From: Anaerolineales bacterium
GTDB lineage: Bacteria > Chloroflexota > Anaerolineae > Anaerolineales > UBA4823
Length of the DNA stretch: 30,630 nt
Reading direction: 5' to 3'
Assembly: GCA_016932955.1 (NCBI GenBank)
Contig: JAFGBV010000022.1
Coordinates: forward strand, 1-30,630
The first letter of the stretch is position 1. Each line of letters starts with the position of its first letter. Made by a program: the position numbers and the translations under genes. Shown here piece after piece: positions 7,396 to 15,103 of the stretch. Under the pieces are notes generated by a model. It saw only the letters and a program-made list of their open reading frames with translations, was not told the DNA's origin and made no database searches.

Positions 7396-8586
7396 TTGAA
7401 TGTTAAAAACCTGAACAAACGGGTTGTCCTGGATATTATCCGTTTCACGCCGGGTGGCATATCTCGTGCTGAATTGGCGCGCCAGATGGCTTTGACGCGC
7501 TCGGCAATCTCACTGATCATCGATGATCTGCAGCGTGAAGGGTTAGTACACGAGACGGCTAACAGCTCGACAACAGGCGGCAGGCGGTCGATCTTATTGG
7601 AGATAAACCCACGCTACGGGCATTTGCTGGGTATCGATGTGGGGGCATCGCACCTGGGGATCGTGGTGACGGACTTCTCCGCACGGGTGTTGGAGGAACG
7701 CGAGTTCCCGTTTGCGGTGGACGATGGACCGCAAAAGTGCCTGGCAGAAGTGGACGAGCATGTGCGCGAGATGCTGGCAGACCTGGGTATGGAGATGGCA
7801 GCGATCCGTGGGGTGGGGATTGGCGTGCCGGGACCAGTGGTGGCAGAGGCTGGGCTGGTCAGCGCACCGCCGATCATGCCTGGATGGGATGGTTATCCGA
7901 TCCGGGATCACCTGGAAGGTCTTTGGGGCAGACCCGTGTCGCTGGCGAATGACGCAGAATTGGGCGCATTGGGGGAATGGGCATACGGCGCGGGGCGCGG
8001 AATGCAAAACCTGGCTTATATCAAAGTTGGCACGGGGGTGGGGGCGGGATTGCTGCTGAATGGGCAGATCTACCGAGGCACCACCGGTAGCGCAGGCGAG
8101 ATCGGTCATGTGACCCTGCTGGATGGTGGACCCTTGTGCACCTGCGGCAACCGCGGCTGCCTGGAGGCGCTGTCGGGAGGCAGGGCGATTGCCCGCCGGG
8201 CTGGCGAGGCCGTGCGGGCAGGGCGGCGCACCCAATTGGCGGCGATATCGCCGGAAAAATTGACTGCGCGGGATGTGGCAGCGGCGGCGCGCATGGGCGA
8301 CCTGGTGGCGCAGCAGGCGCTGACCGAAGCGGGACAATATTTGGGGATTGCCATCTCCAGCCTGGTGAATTTATTTAATCCGAGCATGGTTGTGGTGGGC
8401 GGGGGGGTTTCGCAGGTGGGTGATCTCCTGCTGGAGCCGATCCGCAAAAGTGTGCGCGAGCGCAGTTTGAAATCAGCAGCCCAGGCAGTGCGCATTACCA
8501 CTGCAATGCTTGGACGGCGATCGTCCGGCATTGGGGCTGTTGTCCAGGCGGTCAATCTGGCATTAGACCGGTTGATCGAAGCTTGA
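7396..8586 (+). CDS. ROK-family transcriptional regulator (XylR/NagC type)
   Basis: About 396 residues. An N-terminal winged helix-turn-helix (about residues 15-60, with SRAELARQMALTRSAIS as the HTH core) is followed by a ROK sugar-kinase-like domain. That domain has a phosphate-binding-like loop (LLGIDVGASHLGIV), the sugar-site segment GVGIGVPGPV, and the zinc motif GH-x8-C-T-CGNRGCLE. Members bind operator DNA and are released by a sugar. Its position at the head of the alpha-glucan locus suggests control by a maltodextrin-derived ligand. The TTG start at 7396 is chosen because alignment to typical ROK proteins begins at LNVKNLNKRVVLDI, and the near-consensus promoter at 7297-7325 excludes the ATG at 7285. 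Other in-frame TTG codons (7351-7377) remain possible. No good ribosome-binding site is visible. Confidence 0.9.
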   Translation: MNVKNLNKRVVLDIIRFTPGGISRAELARQMALTRSAISLIIDDLQREGLVHETANSSTTGGRRSILLEINPRYGHLLGIDVGASHLGIVVTDFSARVLEEREFPFAVDDGPQKCLAEVDEHVREMLADLGMEMAAIRGVGIGVPGPVVAEAGLVSAPPIMPGWDGYPIRDHLEGLWGRPVSLANDAELGALGEWAYGAGRGMQNLAYIKVGTGVGAGLLLNGQIYRGTTGSAGEIGHVTLLDGGPLCTCGNRGCLEALSGGRAIARRAGEAVRAGRRTQLAAISPEKLTARDVAAAARMGDLVAQQALTEAGQYLGIAISSLVNLFNPSMVVVGGGVSQVGDLLLEPIRKSVRERSLKSAAQAVRITTAMLGRRSSGIGAVVQAVNLALDRLIEA

Positions 8587-8595
8587 TCTGAGAGA

Positions 8596-8631
8596 AAGGA
8601 GGTGAGGGAGAGAGGGAAGATTCACATGTAA
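8596..8631 (+). promoter_or_regulatory. Orphan perfect Shine-Dalgarno sequence and start-stop codon pair
   Basis: AAGGAGGTGA (8596-8605) is a 10-base perfect complement to the usual 16S rRNA 3' end, but no start codon lies at normal spacing. The next ATG (8626) is followed directly by TAA. It sits just after the regulator stop codon, so it belongs to that mRNA's 3' region. Confidence 0.35.
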
Positions 8632-8646
8632 AAAGATCGATGATGG

Positions 8647-8655
8647 TGGTATGAT
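8647..8655 (+). promoter_or_regulatory. Extended -10 promoter candidate for the transport operon
   Basis: TG-G-TATGAT forms an extended -10 element (hexamer 5/6) about 82 bases before the binding-protein ATG, with only a weak -35. A GGTAA/TTACC inverted pair (8658-8662 and 8681-8685) lies at the expected transcription start and could be part of a ROK operator. Both calls are tentative. Confidence 0.4.
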
Positions 8656-8736
8656 GTGGTAAGGTGTTTGCCTGCTTTCGTTACCGCCAAAAAGTAAAAC
8701 AGACAAGCAAAAACTATTAAAAAGAGGAGAAAAAAA

Positions 8737-10032
8737 ATGTTAAAGAAATTTTGGACCATGTTCAGCATCCTGCTGATCGCAGCAATGATCCTGGTTGCCT
8801 GCGCCCCTGCAGCGACTGAAGAACCGGTTGCAGAAGAGCCCGTGGCAGAAGAGCCCGTGGCTGAAGAGCCTGTGGCTGAAGAACCGGCTGCAGAAGAAGT
8901 GACCATCCGCGTGTGGCACCAGTGGGACGGCGCTTACTTGACTGCTATCCAGGCTGTCTTTGATGCTTACATGGCAGCCAATCCAGGCGTGACCATCGTG
9001 TTGGAAAAGCCTGAGAACGTGACCGACGCGCTGAAGGTTGCCATCCCGGCTGGCGAAGGCCCTGACATCATCGGCTGGGCTAACGACCAGATTGGCAGCC
9101 AGGCACTGGTAGGCAACATTGTTGACCTCGGTACGCTGGGCGTCGATATGGCATTCCTGGAGAGCACCTACGAGCCCGCCGCAGTGAATGGCGTGGTTTG
9201 GAGTGGCAAGATCTGGGGTCTGCCTGAGTCGCAGGAAGGCATCGCGCTGGTCTACAACAAGGCACTGGCAAGTGAAGCTGACTTCCCCAGCGATCCGATG
9301 GATTTCGCGGACCTGCTGGCCAAGGCTGAGGCTTTTGCTACCGCCAACGAAGGTAAGTTCCTGGTCTGCAACCAGGGCGTTGGGAATGCGGATGCCTACC
9401 ACGTGGGCGCGATCTACTTCGGTTTTGGCATGCCCACCTACGTGGATGATGCCGGCACCGTGTACCTAAACACCCCCGAAGGACTGGAAGCCGCCAACTG
9501 GCTGCTGGAGTACAAGAATTTTGCCCCCGCCGAGACCAGCCATGACCTGTGCAAGACCATGCTGATCGAAGGCAATGCTGCAGCCTGGTGGACTGGCCCG
9601 TGGGCGATCGCTGACCTGGAGACCGCTGGCATCGATTACGGTATTCTGCCGATGGGCAGCCCGTTCGTGGGCATCAAGACCCTGATGATCGGCAAGAACG
9701 CAGTGGATCGCGGCACCGCCGAGGTGGCTCTGGACATCATCAAGTTCTACACCAATGCAGAGAACTCCAAGACTGTGGCGCTGGCCAACAAGACCATCCC
9801 CGCCAACACTGCAGCCCTGAATGATGCTGAGGTGCAGGCGCTGTCGACAATCGCTGGATTCGGCGCATCGCTGAACCTGGGCATCCCAATGGCCAACACC
9901 CCCTATGCGGGTGCGCAGTGGGGCCCGGTGGGTGACACCACCATGGCGATCTGGACTGGCTCGCAGACGCCGGAAGAAGCCCTGGCAGCTGGCCAGGCAG
10001 CAATGGAAGAAGCCATTGCTGGTATGAAGTAA
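8737..10032 (+). CDS. Sugar ABC transporter substrate-binding lipoprotein (maltodextrin type)
   Basis: A 431-residue lipoprotein with lipobox LVAC (Cys22), then a short linker built from five EEPVA-like repeats, then an extracellular solute-binding family 1 fold (VTIRVWHQWDG start, GEGPDIIGWANDQIG, and SGKIWGLPESQEGIALVYN motifs). The WGLP-x-S segment and the aromatic-rich C-terminal lobe are typical of maltose/maltodextrin-binding proteins. It should capture oligosaccharides at the membrane surface and deliver them to the two permeases encoded next. AGAGGAG (8723-8729) sits 8 bases before the ATG. A stable hairpin separates it from the permease genes, consistent with making more binding protein than permease. 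The maltodextrin specificity rests on the neighbouring glycosidases. Confidence 0.92.
   Translation: MLKKFWTMFSILLIAAMILVACAPAATEEPVAEEPVAEEPVAEEPVAEEPAAEEVTIRVWHQWDGAYLTAIQAVFDAYMAANPGVTIVLEKPENVTDALKVAIPAGEGPDIIGWANDQIGSQALVGNIVDLGTLGVDMAFLESTYEPAAVNGVVWSGKIWGLPESQEGIALVYNKALASEADFPSDPMDFADLLAKAEAFATANEGKFLVCNQGVGNADAYHVGAIYFGFGMPTYVDDAGTVYLNTPEGLEAANWLLEYKNFAPAETSHDLCKTMLIEGNAAAWWTGPWAIADLETAGIDYGILPMGSPFVGIKTLMIGKNAVDRGTAEVALDIIKFYTNAENSKTVALANKTIPANTAALNDAEVQALSTIAGFGASLNLGIPMANTPYAGAQWGPVGDTTMAIWTGSQTPEEALAAGQAAMEEAIAGMK
8818..8892 (+). repeat. Five tandem 15-bp units encoding EEPVA
   Basis: Five 15-base in-frame units encode EEPVA four times and EEPAA once, directly after the lipobox. 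They form an acidic, proline-rich stalk between the membrane anchor and the binding domain. Unit number could vary by slippage. Confidence 0.85.
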
Positions 10033-10046
10033 AAGTAATCCCATAG

Positions 10047-10084
10047 TGGGGAGGGTGGCACGAAGCTGCCCTCCCCATTATTAT
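10047..10084 (+). terminator. Intra-operon hairpin between binding-protein and permease genes
   Basis: A GC-rich stem (10047-10059 with 10065-10077, 13 pairs including two G-U, 5-nt ACGAA loop) is followed by TTATTATT. It may act as a partial terminator or as a 3' end stabiliser. The ribosome-binding site of the next gene starts only 12 bases beyond the stem. Confidence 0.65.
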
Positions 10085-10101
10085 TGCAGAGGAGGTGTAG
10101 T

Positions 10102-11319
10102 ATGGTTTCCTGGTCAGGGCGGCGAAAGGCACTCACCATTCTCCTGTTCATCGCTCCCACGATGATAGGCATCTTGCTCTTCAATATTTATCCCATCATT
10201 TATAACACCTACATATCTTTCACCAACCGCAACCAATATAAACCAAACCCGGATTGTACAGTCTTTCTGACCTCGATTCTGGAGCCGGGGTGCTGGCCTG
10301 TGTTCGAGCAGACGACCGGCATGGGAACGCCGTTCACAATCCAGGATCCCCTCTTCCAGAACTATGCCGATCTGTTGGGGAAGATATTCACCTCCGCGGG
10401 TTTGGTGGCAGTGCTGAGGCTGGCGATCCTATTTGTTCCCCTGATCATTGCGGGGCAGGTGAACAAATATTACGAAAAGAAGGTCACGCGCCGGGTCTCT
10501 TCCATGCTGGTATGGCTGCTGGGATTGGCAGGCGTGGTACTGGTGGGAGCGCTGGTTGATGCTGGCGGTGCGCTTAAGGTACTGCAGGACAGCAGCACTT
10601 TCTTTGTTGTCGTCTTTCGCACCATTTTGTTTGTGATCATTACGGTGCCGATCAACTATGTCTTTGGACTGGTGCTGGCGCTGGTGCTGAACAGCGAGCA
10701 CATCAAAGGGCGCACCTTCTTCCGGGCGGTAATGATCATCCCCTGGGCGGCTTCGACGATGTTCATCATTATGTCCTTGATCTGGCAGTTCTTCTTCCGT
10801 GATCAAGGAACGGTGAACCAACTGCTGCGGATCATCGGCCTGGAAGGCAAAGCCTGGCTGAACGATCCGACCTATGCCTTTGCGATCATCATCCTGGTGA
10901 ACCTGTGGTTCTCGTTCCCGTTCTGCTTCAATATCATCCTGGGCTCGCTGCAATCGATCCCTGCGGACCAGTACGAGGCGGCTGAGATGGATGGGGCCAC
11001 CTACTGGCAACAACTGGTCAATATCACCCTGCCCCTGATCCGCCCGGCGATCGTGCCGGCGATCGTGCTGAGTGCAATCGGCGGAGGCGGGTTCCAGATG
11101 TTCGGCACGGTTTGGGCGATTACAGCGGGTGGCCCGTCGCGTGGCGCGGGCGCACCAGGAGCAACGGAGCTGGTGATGGTGTATGCCTATAAGCAGGTGT
11201 TCCAGTTCAATGCTTATGCCAAGGCCGGCGCGTTTGCGGTGATCATTTTCATTTTCCTGTTTATTGCGACATTGTACAGCCTGCGTATCACCCGCATCAC
11301 GAAAGGAGCCTACGAATGA
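10102..11319 (+). CDS. Sugar ABC transporter permease, MalF type
   Basis: About 405 residues of hydrophobic protein with a short cytoplasmic start (SWSGRRKAL) and a first helix at about 12-35. An extracytoplasmic loop follows, then extra helices around 95-160, then the conserved permease core. The EAA loop that contacts the ATPase is YEAAEMDGATYWQQLVNITLP, about residues 293-313. The protein is about 100 residues longer than the common ~300-residue sugar permeases because of the added helices between helix 1 and the core, as in long MalF proteins. The ATG at 10102 has a near-perfect GAGGAGGTG site 5-13 bases upstream. A TTG-type start at 10084 would place it before that site. It partners the next permease, with which it overlaps by 4 bases. 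Confidence 0.92.
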   Translation: MVSWSGRRKALTILLFIAPTMIGILLFNIYPIIYNTYISFTNRNQYKPNPDCTVFLTSILEPGCWPVFEQTTGMGTPFTIQDPLFQNYADLLGKIFTSAGLVAVLRLAILFVPLIIAGQVNKYYEKKVTRRVSSMLVWLLGLAGVVLVGALVDAGGALKVLQDSSTFFVVVFRTILFVIITVPINYVFGLVLALVLNSEHIKGRTFFRAVMIIPWAASTMFIIMSLIWQFFFRDQGTVNQLLRIIGLEGKAWLNDPTYAFAIIILVNLWFSFPFCFNIILGSLQSIPADQYEAAEMDGATYWQQLVNITLPLIRPAIVPAIVLSAIGGGGFQMFGTVWAITAGGPSRGAGAPGATELVMVYAYKQVFQFNAYAKAGAFAVIIFIFLFIATLYSLRITRITKGAYE

Positions 11320-12167
11320 GCCGCAAACCGAAACTCCTCACGCGCATTCTGCAATACACCTTCCTGGTGTTGATGACCATCTTTGCGCTGTACCCGATCT
11401 GGTTTGTGATCCTGGCCTCGGGGAGGTTGGGTGGGCGCCTGTACACGCTCAACCTGCTGGGCATGTTCATCCCGCTGGAATTCACGTTCGAGAATTACCG
11501 CATTATGATCTCAGGCGAGGCCCATCCTTTCTTATCCTGGATGCGCAACAGCCTCTTCGTGGCTGGTTTTACAACATTGGCTTGTATGCTGGTGGCGACC
11601 TCGGCAGCATTTGCCTTCTCGCGTTTTCGCTTTTACGGGCGCGAGTTTGGGCTGGTGCTGCTGCTGGCGATCCAGGCATTTCCGGGCGTGCTCTCGCTGG
11701 TGCCGGTGGCACAGATGCTGACGGCGATGCAGCTGTATGCCAACCTGTGGGGGCTGGTGCTGGCGTATGTGGTGGGCAACCTGGTATTCACTACCTGGCT
11801 GCTGAAGGGTTATTTTGACACGATCCCTATCGAGATTGAAGAGGCGGCGATGATCGACGGCTGCGGCCCGATCCAGTCTTTCTTGCTGGTAGGCGTGCCG
11901 ATGGCTAAGCCAGCCCTGGCGGTGACGGCGCTGCTGGCATTCATGGGCGGTTGGGGTGAGTTTGTGTTTGCATCGGTGCTGATTCCTGCACCGGATGCCA
12001 AGCGCACGCTGATGGTAGGTATGTACAGCATTGCCAACAGCATGAGCATCCCCTGGGGGTACTTTGCCGCCGGGGCGGTGATGACGATCATCCCGGTGAT
12101 TATTGTTTACACCTATTTCCAGAAGTATCTGGTGGGCGGCCTGACTCTGGGAGGTGTAAAGGGTTAA
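11316..12167 (+). CDS. Sugar ABC transporter permease, MalG type
   Basis: A 283-residue, six-helix permease of the MalG/CUT1 family. The EAA loop IEIEEAAMIDGCGPIQSFLL lies at about residues 171-190, followed by V-x-VPMAKPALAVTAL, both diagnostic. It starts within the stop of the MalF-type gene (ATGA overlap), indicating translational coupling, and its own stop overlaps the next gene's ATG by one base. Together the two permeases form the membrane channel. No gene for the ATP-hydrolysing subunit occurs in the window, so a shared MsmK/MalK-like ATPase encoded elsewhere is expected. Confidence 0.93.
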   Translation: MSRKPKLLTRILQYTFLVLMTIFALYPIWFVILASGRLGGRLYTLNLLGMFIPLEFTFENYRIMISGEAHPFLSWMRNSLFVAGFTTLACMLVATSAAFAFSRFRFYGREFGLVLLLAIQAFPGVLSLVPVAQMLTAMQLYANLWGLVLAYVVGNLVFTTWLLKGYFDTIPIEIEEAAMIDGCGPIQSFLLVGVPMAKPALAVTALLAFMGGWGEFVFASVLIPAPDAKRTLMVGMYSIANSMSIPWGYFAAGAVMTIIPVIIVYTYFQKYLVGGLTLGGVKG

Positions 12168-13936
12168 TGAGCGACTTTATCTTCGGCACCCTCGCCACGG
12201 ATGCGCTGCGCCTGGAACATGTGCGGGCGCGCCGGGGGGGGGTGACGCATGCCCAGAGGCGCGCGCCGCGCGATCCACTGCCGGGCCAAACGATCGTTGT
12301 AGAACTGTCGCTTGGCCCGCAGTTTCCTTTTAACCAGGCCTGGGTTTATTGGACGGCAGACGGCAGCGATCCTGTTGGTGAGAGGGGTATTGCCAGCAAT
12401 GGACAGGCAACCAGGATGGAGCTGGTTGCCTGCGAATGGGATACATTGTTGTGGGGCTATGTGCGGCGCTTCCAGGCAAGCCTGCCGGGGCAGGTGCAGG
12501 GCACGGTGCTGCGCTACCGGCTTTCTGCAGGGCAGACGGCTGCTGGCGCAGGGCAGGAGATTTTAGCCGATGGGGGGGCTTATTATGCCTGTTATATTGC
12601 TGACGACCCACCTCCGGCGTGGGCAAGCGAGGCGGTGGTGTACCAGATCTTTGTCGACCGCTTTGCACCGGGAGAGGGTAAAGAATGGCTGAAGCCACCT
12701 GCGCCGTCAGGGTTTTATGGGGGCAGGCTGCGCGGGATCACTGAGAATCTGGATTACATCCAGCGGCTGGGAGCAAATGTGTTGTGGCTGACTCCGATCT
12801 TCCCCAGTCCTTCTCATCATGGTTATGACGCCACTGACCTGTTTGAGATCGAGCCGCGGCTGGGCAGCAAAGAGGATCTGCGTAATCTTTTGGAGGAAGC
12901 CCACGGGCGCAGGATGCACGTCCTGCTCGATTTTGTGCCTAACCACTGGTCGCACCTGCATGCGAATTTCCAGCAGGCCATCTTAGACCCGCAAAGCCCG
13001 ACGCGGGCTTGGTACAACTTCACCCACTGGCCGGATGAATATGAGACCTTCTTCGGGGTGAAAGAATTGCCCCAGGTGAACCTGCGCCACCCGGCAGCGC
13101 GCCAGCATATGCTGGAGGCGGTACGCTACTGGCTGGATTTTGGGGTGGATGGCTATCGGGTGGATTACGCGCTGGGACCCACGCCAGACTTCTGGGCGGA
13201 TTTCCGGCGGGTAACGCGGCAGGCAAAAGCTGACTGCTGGACATTTGGTGAGGTGGTGGAACCGTCCGATTCACAGCTCACGTTTGAGGGCGGGCTGGAC
13301 GGCTGCCTGGATTTCATTCTGCTGGAGGCACTGCGTCAAACATTTGCGTTCAGTCGCTGGACGCCCTCCCGGCTGGCGGGTTTCTTGCAGAGTCACGAGT
13401 CATTTTTCCCGGAGACATTTACGCGCCCATCATTTTTAGATAACCATGACATGAACCGCTTTTTGTGGGTAGTGGGCGGTGACAAGCGCCGTCTGCGCTT
13501 GGCGGCGCTGTGCCAGTTCACGCTGGCAGGGCAGCCGGTGATCTACTATGGCACGGAGGTGGGTCTTTCGCAAGAGCGCGACGTGCGCCAGGGGAGCCTG
13601 GGAATCCCGGAGGAGTCGCGCCTGCCGATGCTGTGGGGCGAGGCCCAGGATGTTTCTTTGCTGGAATATTACCGTGCCTTGATCCGCCTGCGCAACGAAA
13701 AGGCTGATCTGCGCAGAAACCGGGCGGTGATATTGGCCGCAGATGAGGCAGTTCTGGTTTACCGTCGCGGCGGGCTTGCAGTAGCTTTGAATACAATGGA
13801 TGATGTGCGAAAGGTAAGATTAGTGGGATCATGGGATACTGTCTTGCTGGCGTCGCTCACTGGATGCAGCCTGCGGCGGCAGGGAGAGGAGGTTATCTTG
13901 GAGCTCGCACCTCTCGGCGGGATGGTGATCGGCTGA
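12167..13936 (+). CDS. GH13 alpha-glucan hydrolase, cytoplasmic (maltodextrin-degrading)
   Basis: A 589-residue protein without signal peptide. Residues 1-150 form a beta-rich N-terminal domain, resembling those of cyclomaltodextrinase-type enzymes. The TIM barrel begins at VVYQIFVDRFAPG (~158). GH13 regions are I DFVPNH (255-260), II GYRVDYA with nucleophile Asp333, III FGEVV with acid/base Glu362, and IV LDNHD with Asp428. Region V reads LPQVN (301-305), unlike the classic MPKLN or QPDLN forms, so the subfamily is uncertain. A C-terminal beta domain ends in LAPLGGMVIG. The start overlaps the permease stop by one base (TAATG). It probably hydrolyses imported maltodextrins. The exact bond preference cannot be read from sequence. 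Confidence 0.9.
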   Translation: MSDFIFGTLATDALRLEHVRARRGGVTHAQRRAPRDPLPGQTIVVELSLGPQFPFNQAWVYWTADGSDPVGERGIASNGQATRMELVACEWDTLLWGYVRRFQASLPGQVQGTVLRYRLSAGQTAAGAGQEILADGGAYYACYIADDPPPAWASEAVVYQIFVDRFAPGEGKEWLKPPAPSGFYGGRLRGITENLDYIQRLGANVLWLTPIFPSPSHHGYDATDLFEIEPRLGSKEDLRNLLEEAHGRRMHVLLDFVPNHWSHLHANFQQAILDPQSPTRAWYNFTHWPDEYETFFGVKELPQVNLRHPAARQHMLEAVRYWLDFGVDGYRVDYALGPTPDFWADFRRVTRQAKADCWTFGEVVEPSDSQLTFEGGLDGCLDFILLEALRQTFAFSRWTPSRLAGFLQSHESFFPETFTRPSFLDNHDMNRFLWVVGGDKRRLRLAALCQFTLAGQPVIYYGTEVGLSQERDVRQGSLGIPEESRLPMLWGEAQDVSLLEYYRALIRLRNEKADLRRNRAVILAADEAVLVYRRGGLAVALNTMDDVRKVRLVGSWDTVLLASLTGCSLRRQGEEVILELAPLGGMVIG

Positions 13937-13982
13937 GGCCGAATCAGGCAAAGAGTAATATCCTGAAAAGGAGAGTTGAAAA

Positions 13983-15095
13983 ATGAACGACCCGCGAATT
14001 GAGAAGCTTGCCCAGGTTTTGGTAGATTATTCGGTGGCGATCCAGCCAGGTGACCGGGTGATGATCAATGCAGTAGACGTGGCTGCCCCGTTGGCATTGG
14101 CGGTGTATGGCCGCGTTTTACAGGCAGGCGGCTACCCTTACACGGTCATCAGCCTATCAGAAATTGGGGATGTTTTCTACCGCTACGCTTCGGAAGAGCA
14201 ACTTAAATATATCCATGCCCCGCAACGGATGCTCTACGAGACCTACGATGCGATGATCAGCATCTGGGGTGATGTTAATACAAAGAGTCTGAGCAACGTT
14301 GATCCGCAGCGATTGGTGCTGCGCAATCAGGCGCAGAGTGAGCTGATGCAGGTTTTCTTGAAACGGGTGGCAGAGGGCAATCTGCGCTGGGTAGGCACAG
14401 CTTACCCGACTACGGGCTATGCCCAGGATGCTGAGATGAGCCTGCGAGAATATGAGGATTTTCTCTTTGGTGCATGCCTTCCAGAGATGGATGACCCGGT
14501 GGGATACTGGCAACGCTTTTCGGCGCGGCAGCAGAAGATTGTGGATTGGCTAGCAGGAAAAGAACGCCTGCGGGTGATTGGACCGGAGACGGACCTGCGG
14601 ATGAGCATCGCGGGCAGAAAGTTTATCAACTGCGATGGACACGAGAATATGCCAGATGGCGAGGTGTTCACCGGACCGGTAGAAGATTCGGTGGAAGGGT
14701 ATGTTCACTTCTCTTACCCGACGATCTACCAGGGACGAGAGGTCACAGGGGTGCGGTTATGGTTCGAGGGCGGAAGAGTGGTGCGGGCAACTGCAAGCAA
14801 GAATGAGGATTTTCTGTTGCAGATACTGGACACAGATGCAGGGGCGCGCAGTGTGGGCGAATTTGCGATTGGCACAAATGATGGGATCACCCGCTTCACG
14901 CGGGAGATCCTGTTTGATGAAAAGATCAACGGTAGTTTTCACATGGCGCTGGGCGCCAGCTTGCCTGAATCAGGCGGGTTGAATCAGTCGGCGATCCATT
15001 GGGATATGATCTGTGACCTGCGGCAGGGGGGGGAGATCTGGGTGGATGACCAATTGCTGTATAAAGACGGCAATTTTGTGATCGACTTTGGATAA
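13983..15095 (+). CDS. M29-family aminopeptidase homologue (AmpS/AmpT type)
   Basis: A 370-residue cytoplasmic protein of the size and layout of M29 metallo-aminopeptidases. Candidate metal ligands fit the family spacing: Glu227 in MPDGEVFTGP, Glu293 in GEFAIGTN, His320 in GSFHMALG, and His339/Asp341 in IHWDMICD. The HxALGxx position that usually carries a tyrosine (sequence HxALGxxYPE) is Leu327 here, in HMALGASLPE; this is judged from remembered family motifs. If the tyrosine is catalytic, activity may be altered. AAGGAG lies about 11 bases before the ATG. It is embedded between a GH13 gene and an esterase gene with short gaps. A peptidase in a glucan operon is unexplained; the enzyme may act on peptides or on an unrelated substrate. 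Confidence 0.88.
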   Translation: MNDPRIEKLAQVLVDYSVAIQPGDRVMINAVDVAAPLALAVYGRVLQAGGYPYTVISLSEIGDVFYRYASEEQLKYIHAPQRMLYETYDAMISIWGDVNTKSLSNVDPQRLVLRNQAQSELMQVFLKRVAEGNLRWVGTAYPTTGYAQDAEMSLREYEDFLFGACLPEMDDPVGYWQRFSARQQKIVDWLAGKERLRVIGPETDLRMSIAGRKFINCDGHENMPDGEVFTGPVEDSVEGYVHFSYPTIYQGREVTGVRLWFEGGRVVRATASKNEDFLLQILDTDAGARSVGEFAIGTNDGITRFTREILFDEKINGSFHMALGASLPESGGLNQSAIHWDMICDLRQGGEIWVDDQLLYKDGNFVIDFG

Positions 15096-15103
15096 GTGTG
15101 GTT

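Noticed and set aside
7594..8337. A 247-codon open frame on the minus strand
   Set aside because: Antisense to the ROK kinase-like domain, with His/Arg/Pro-rich composition typical of a shadow frame and no ribosome-binding site.
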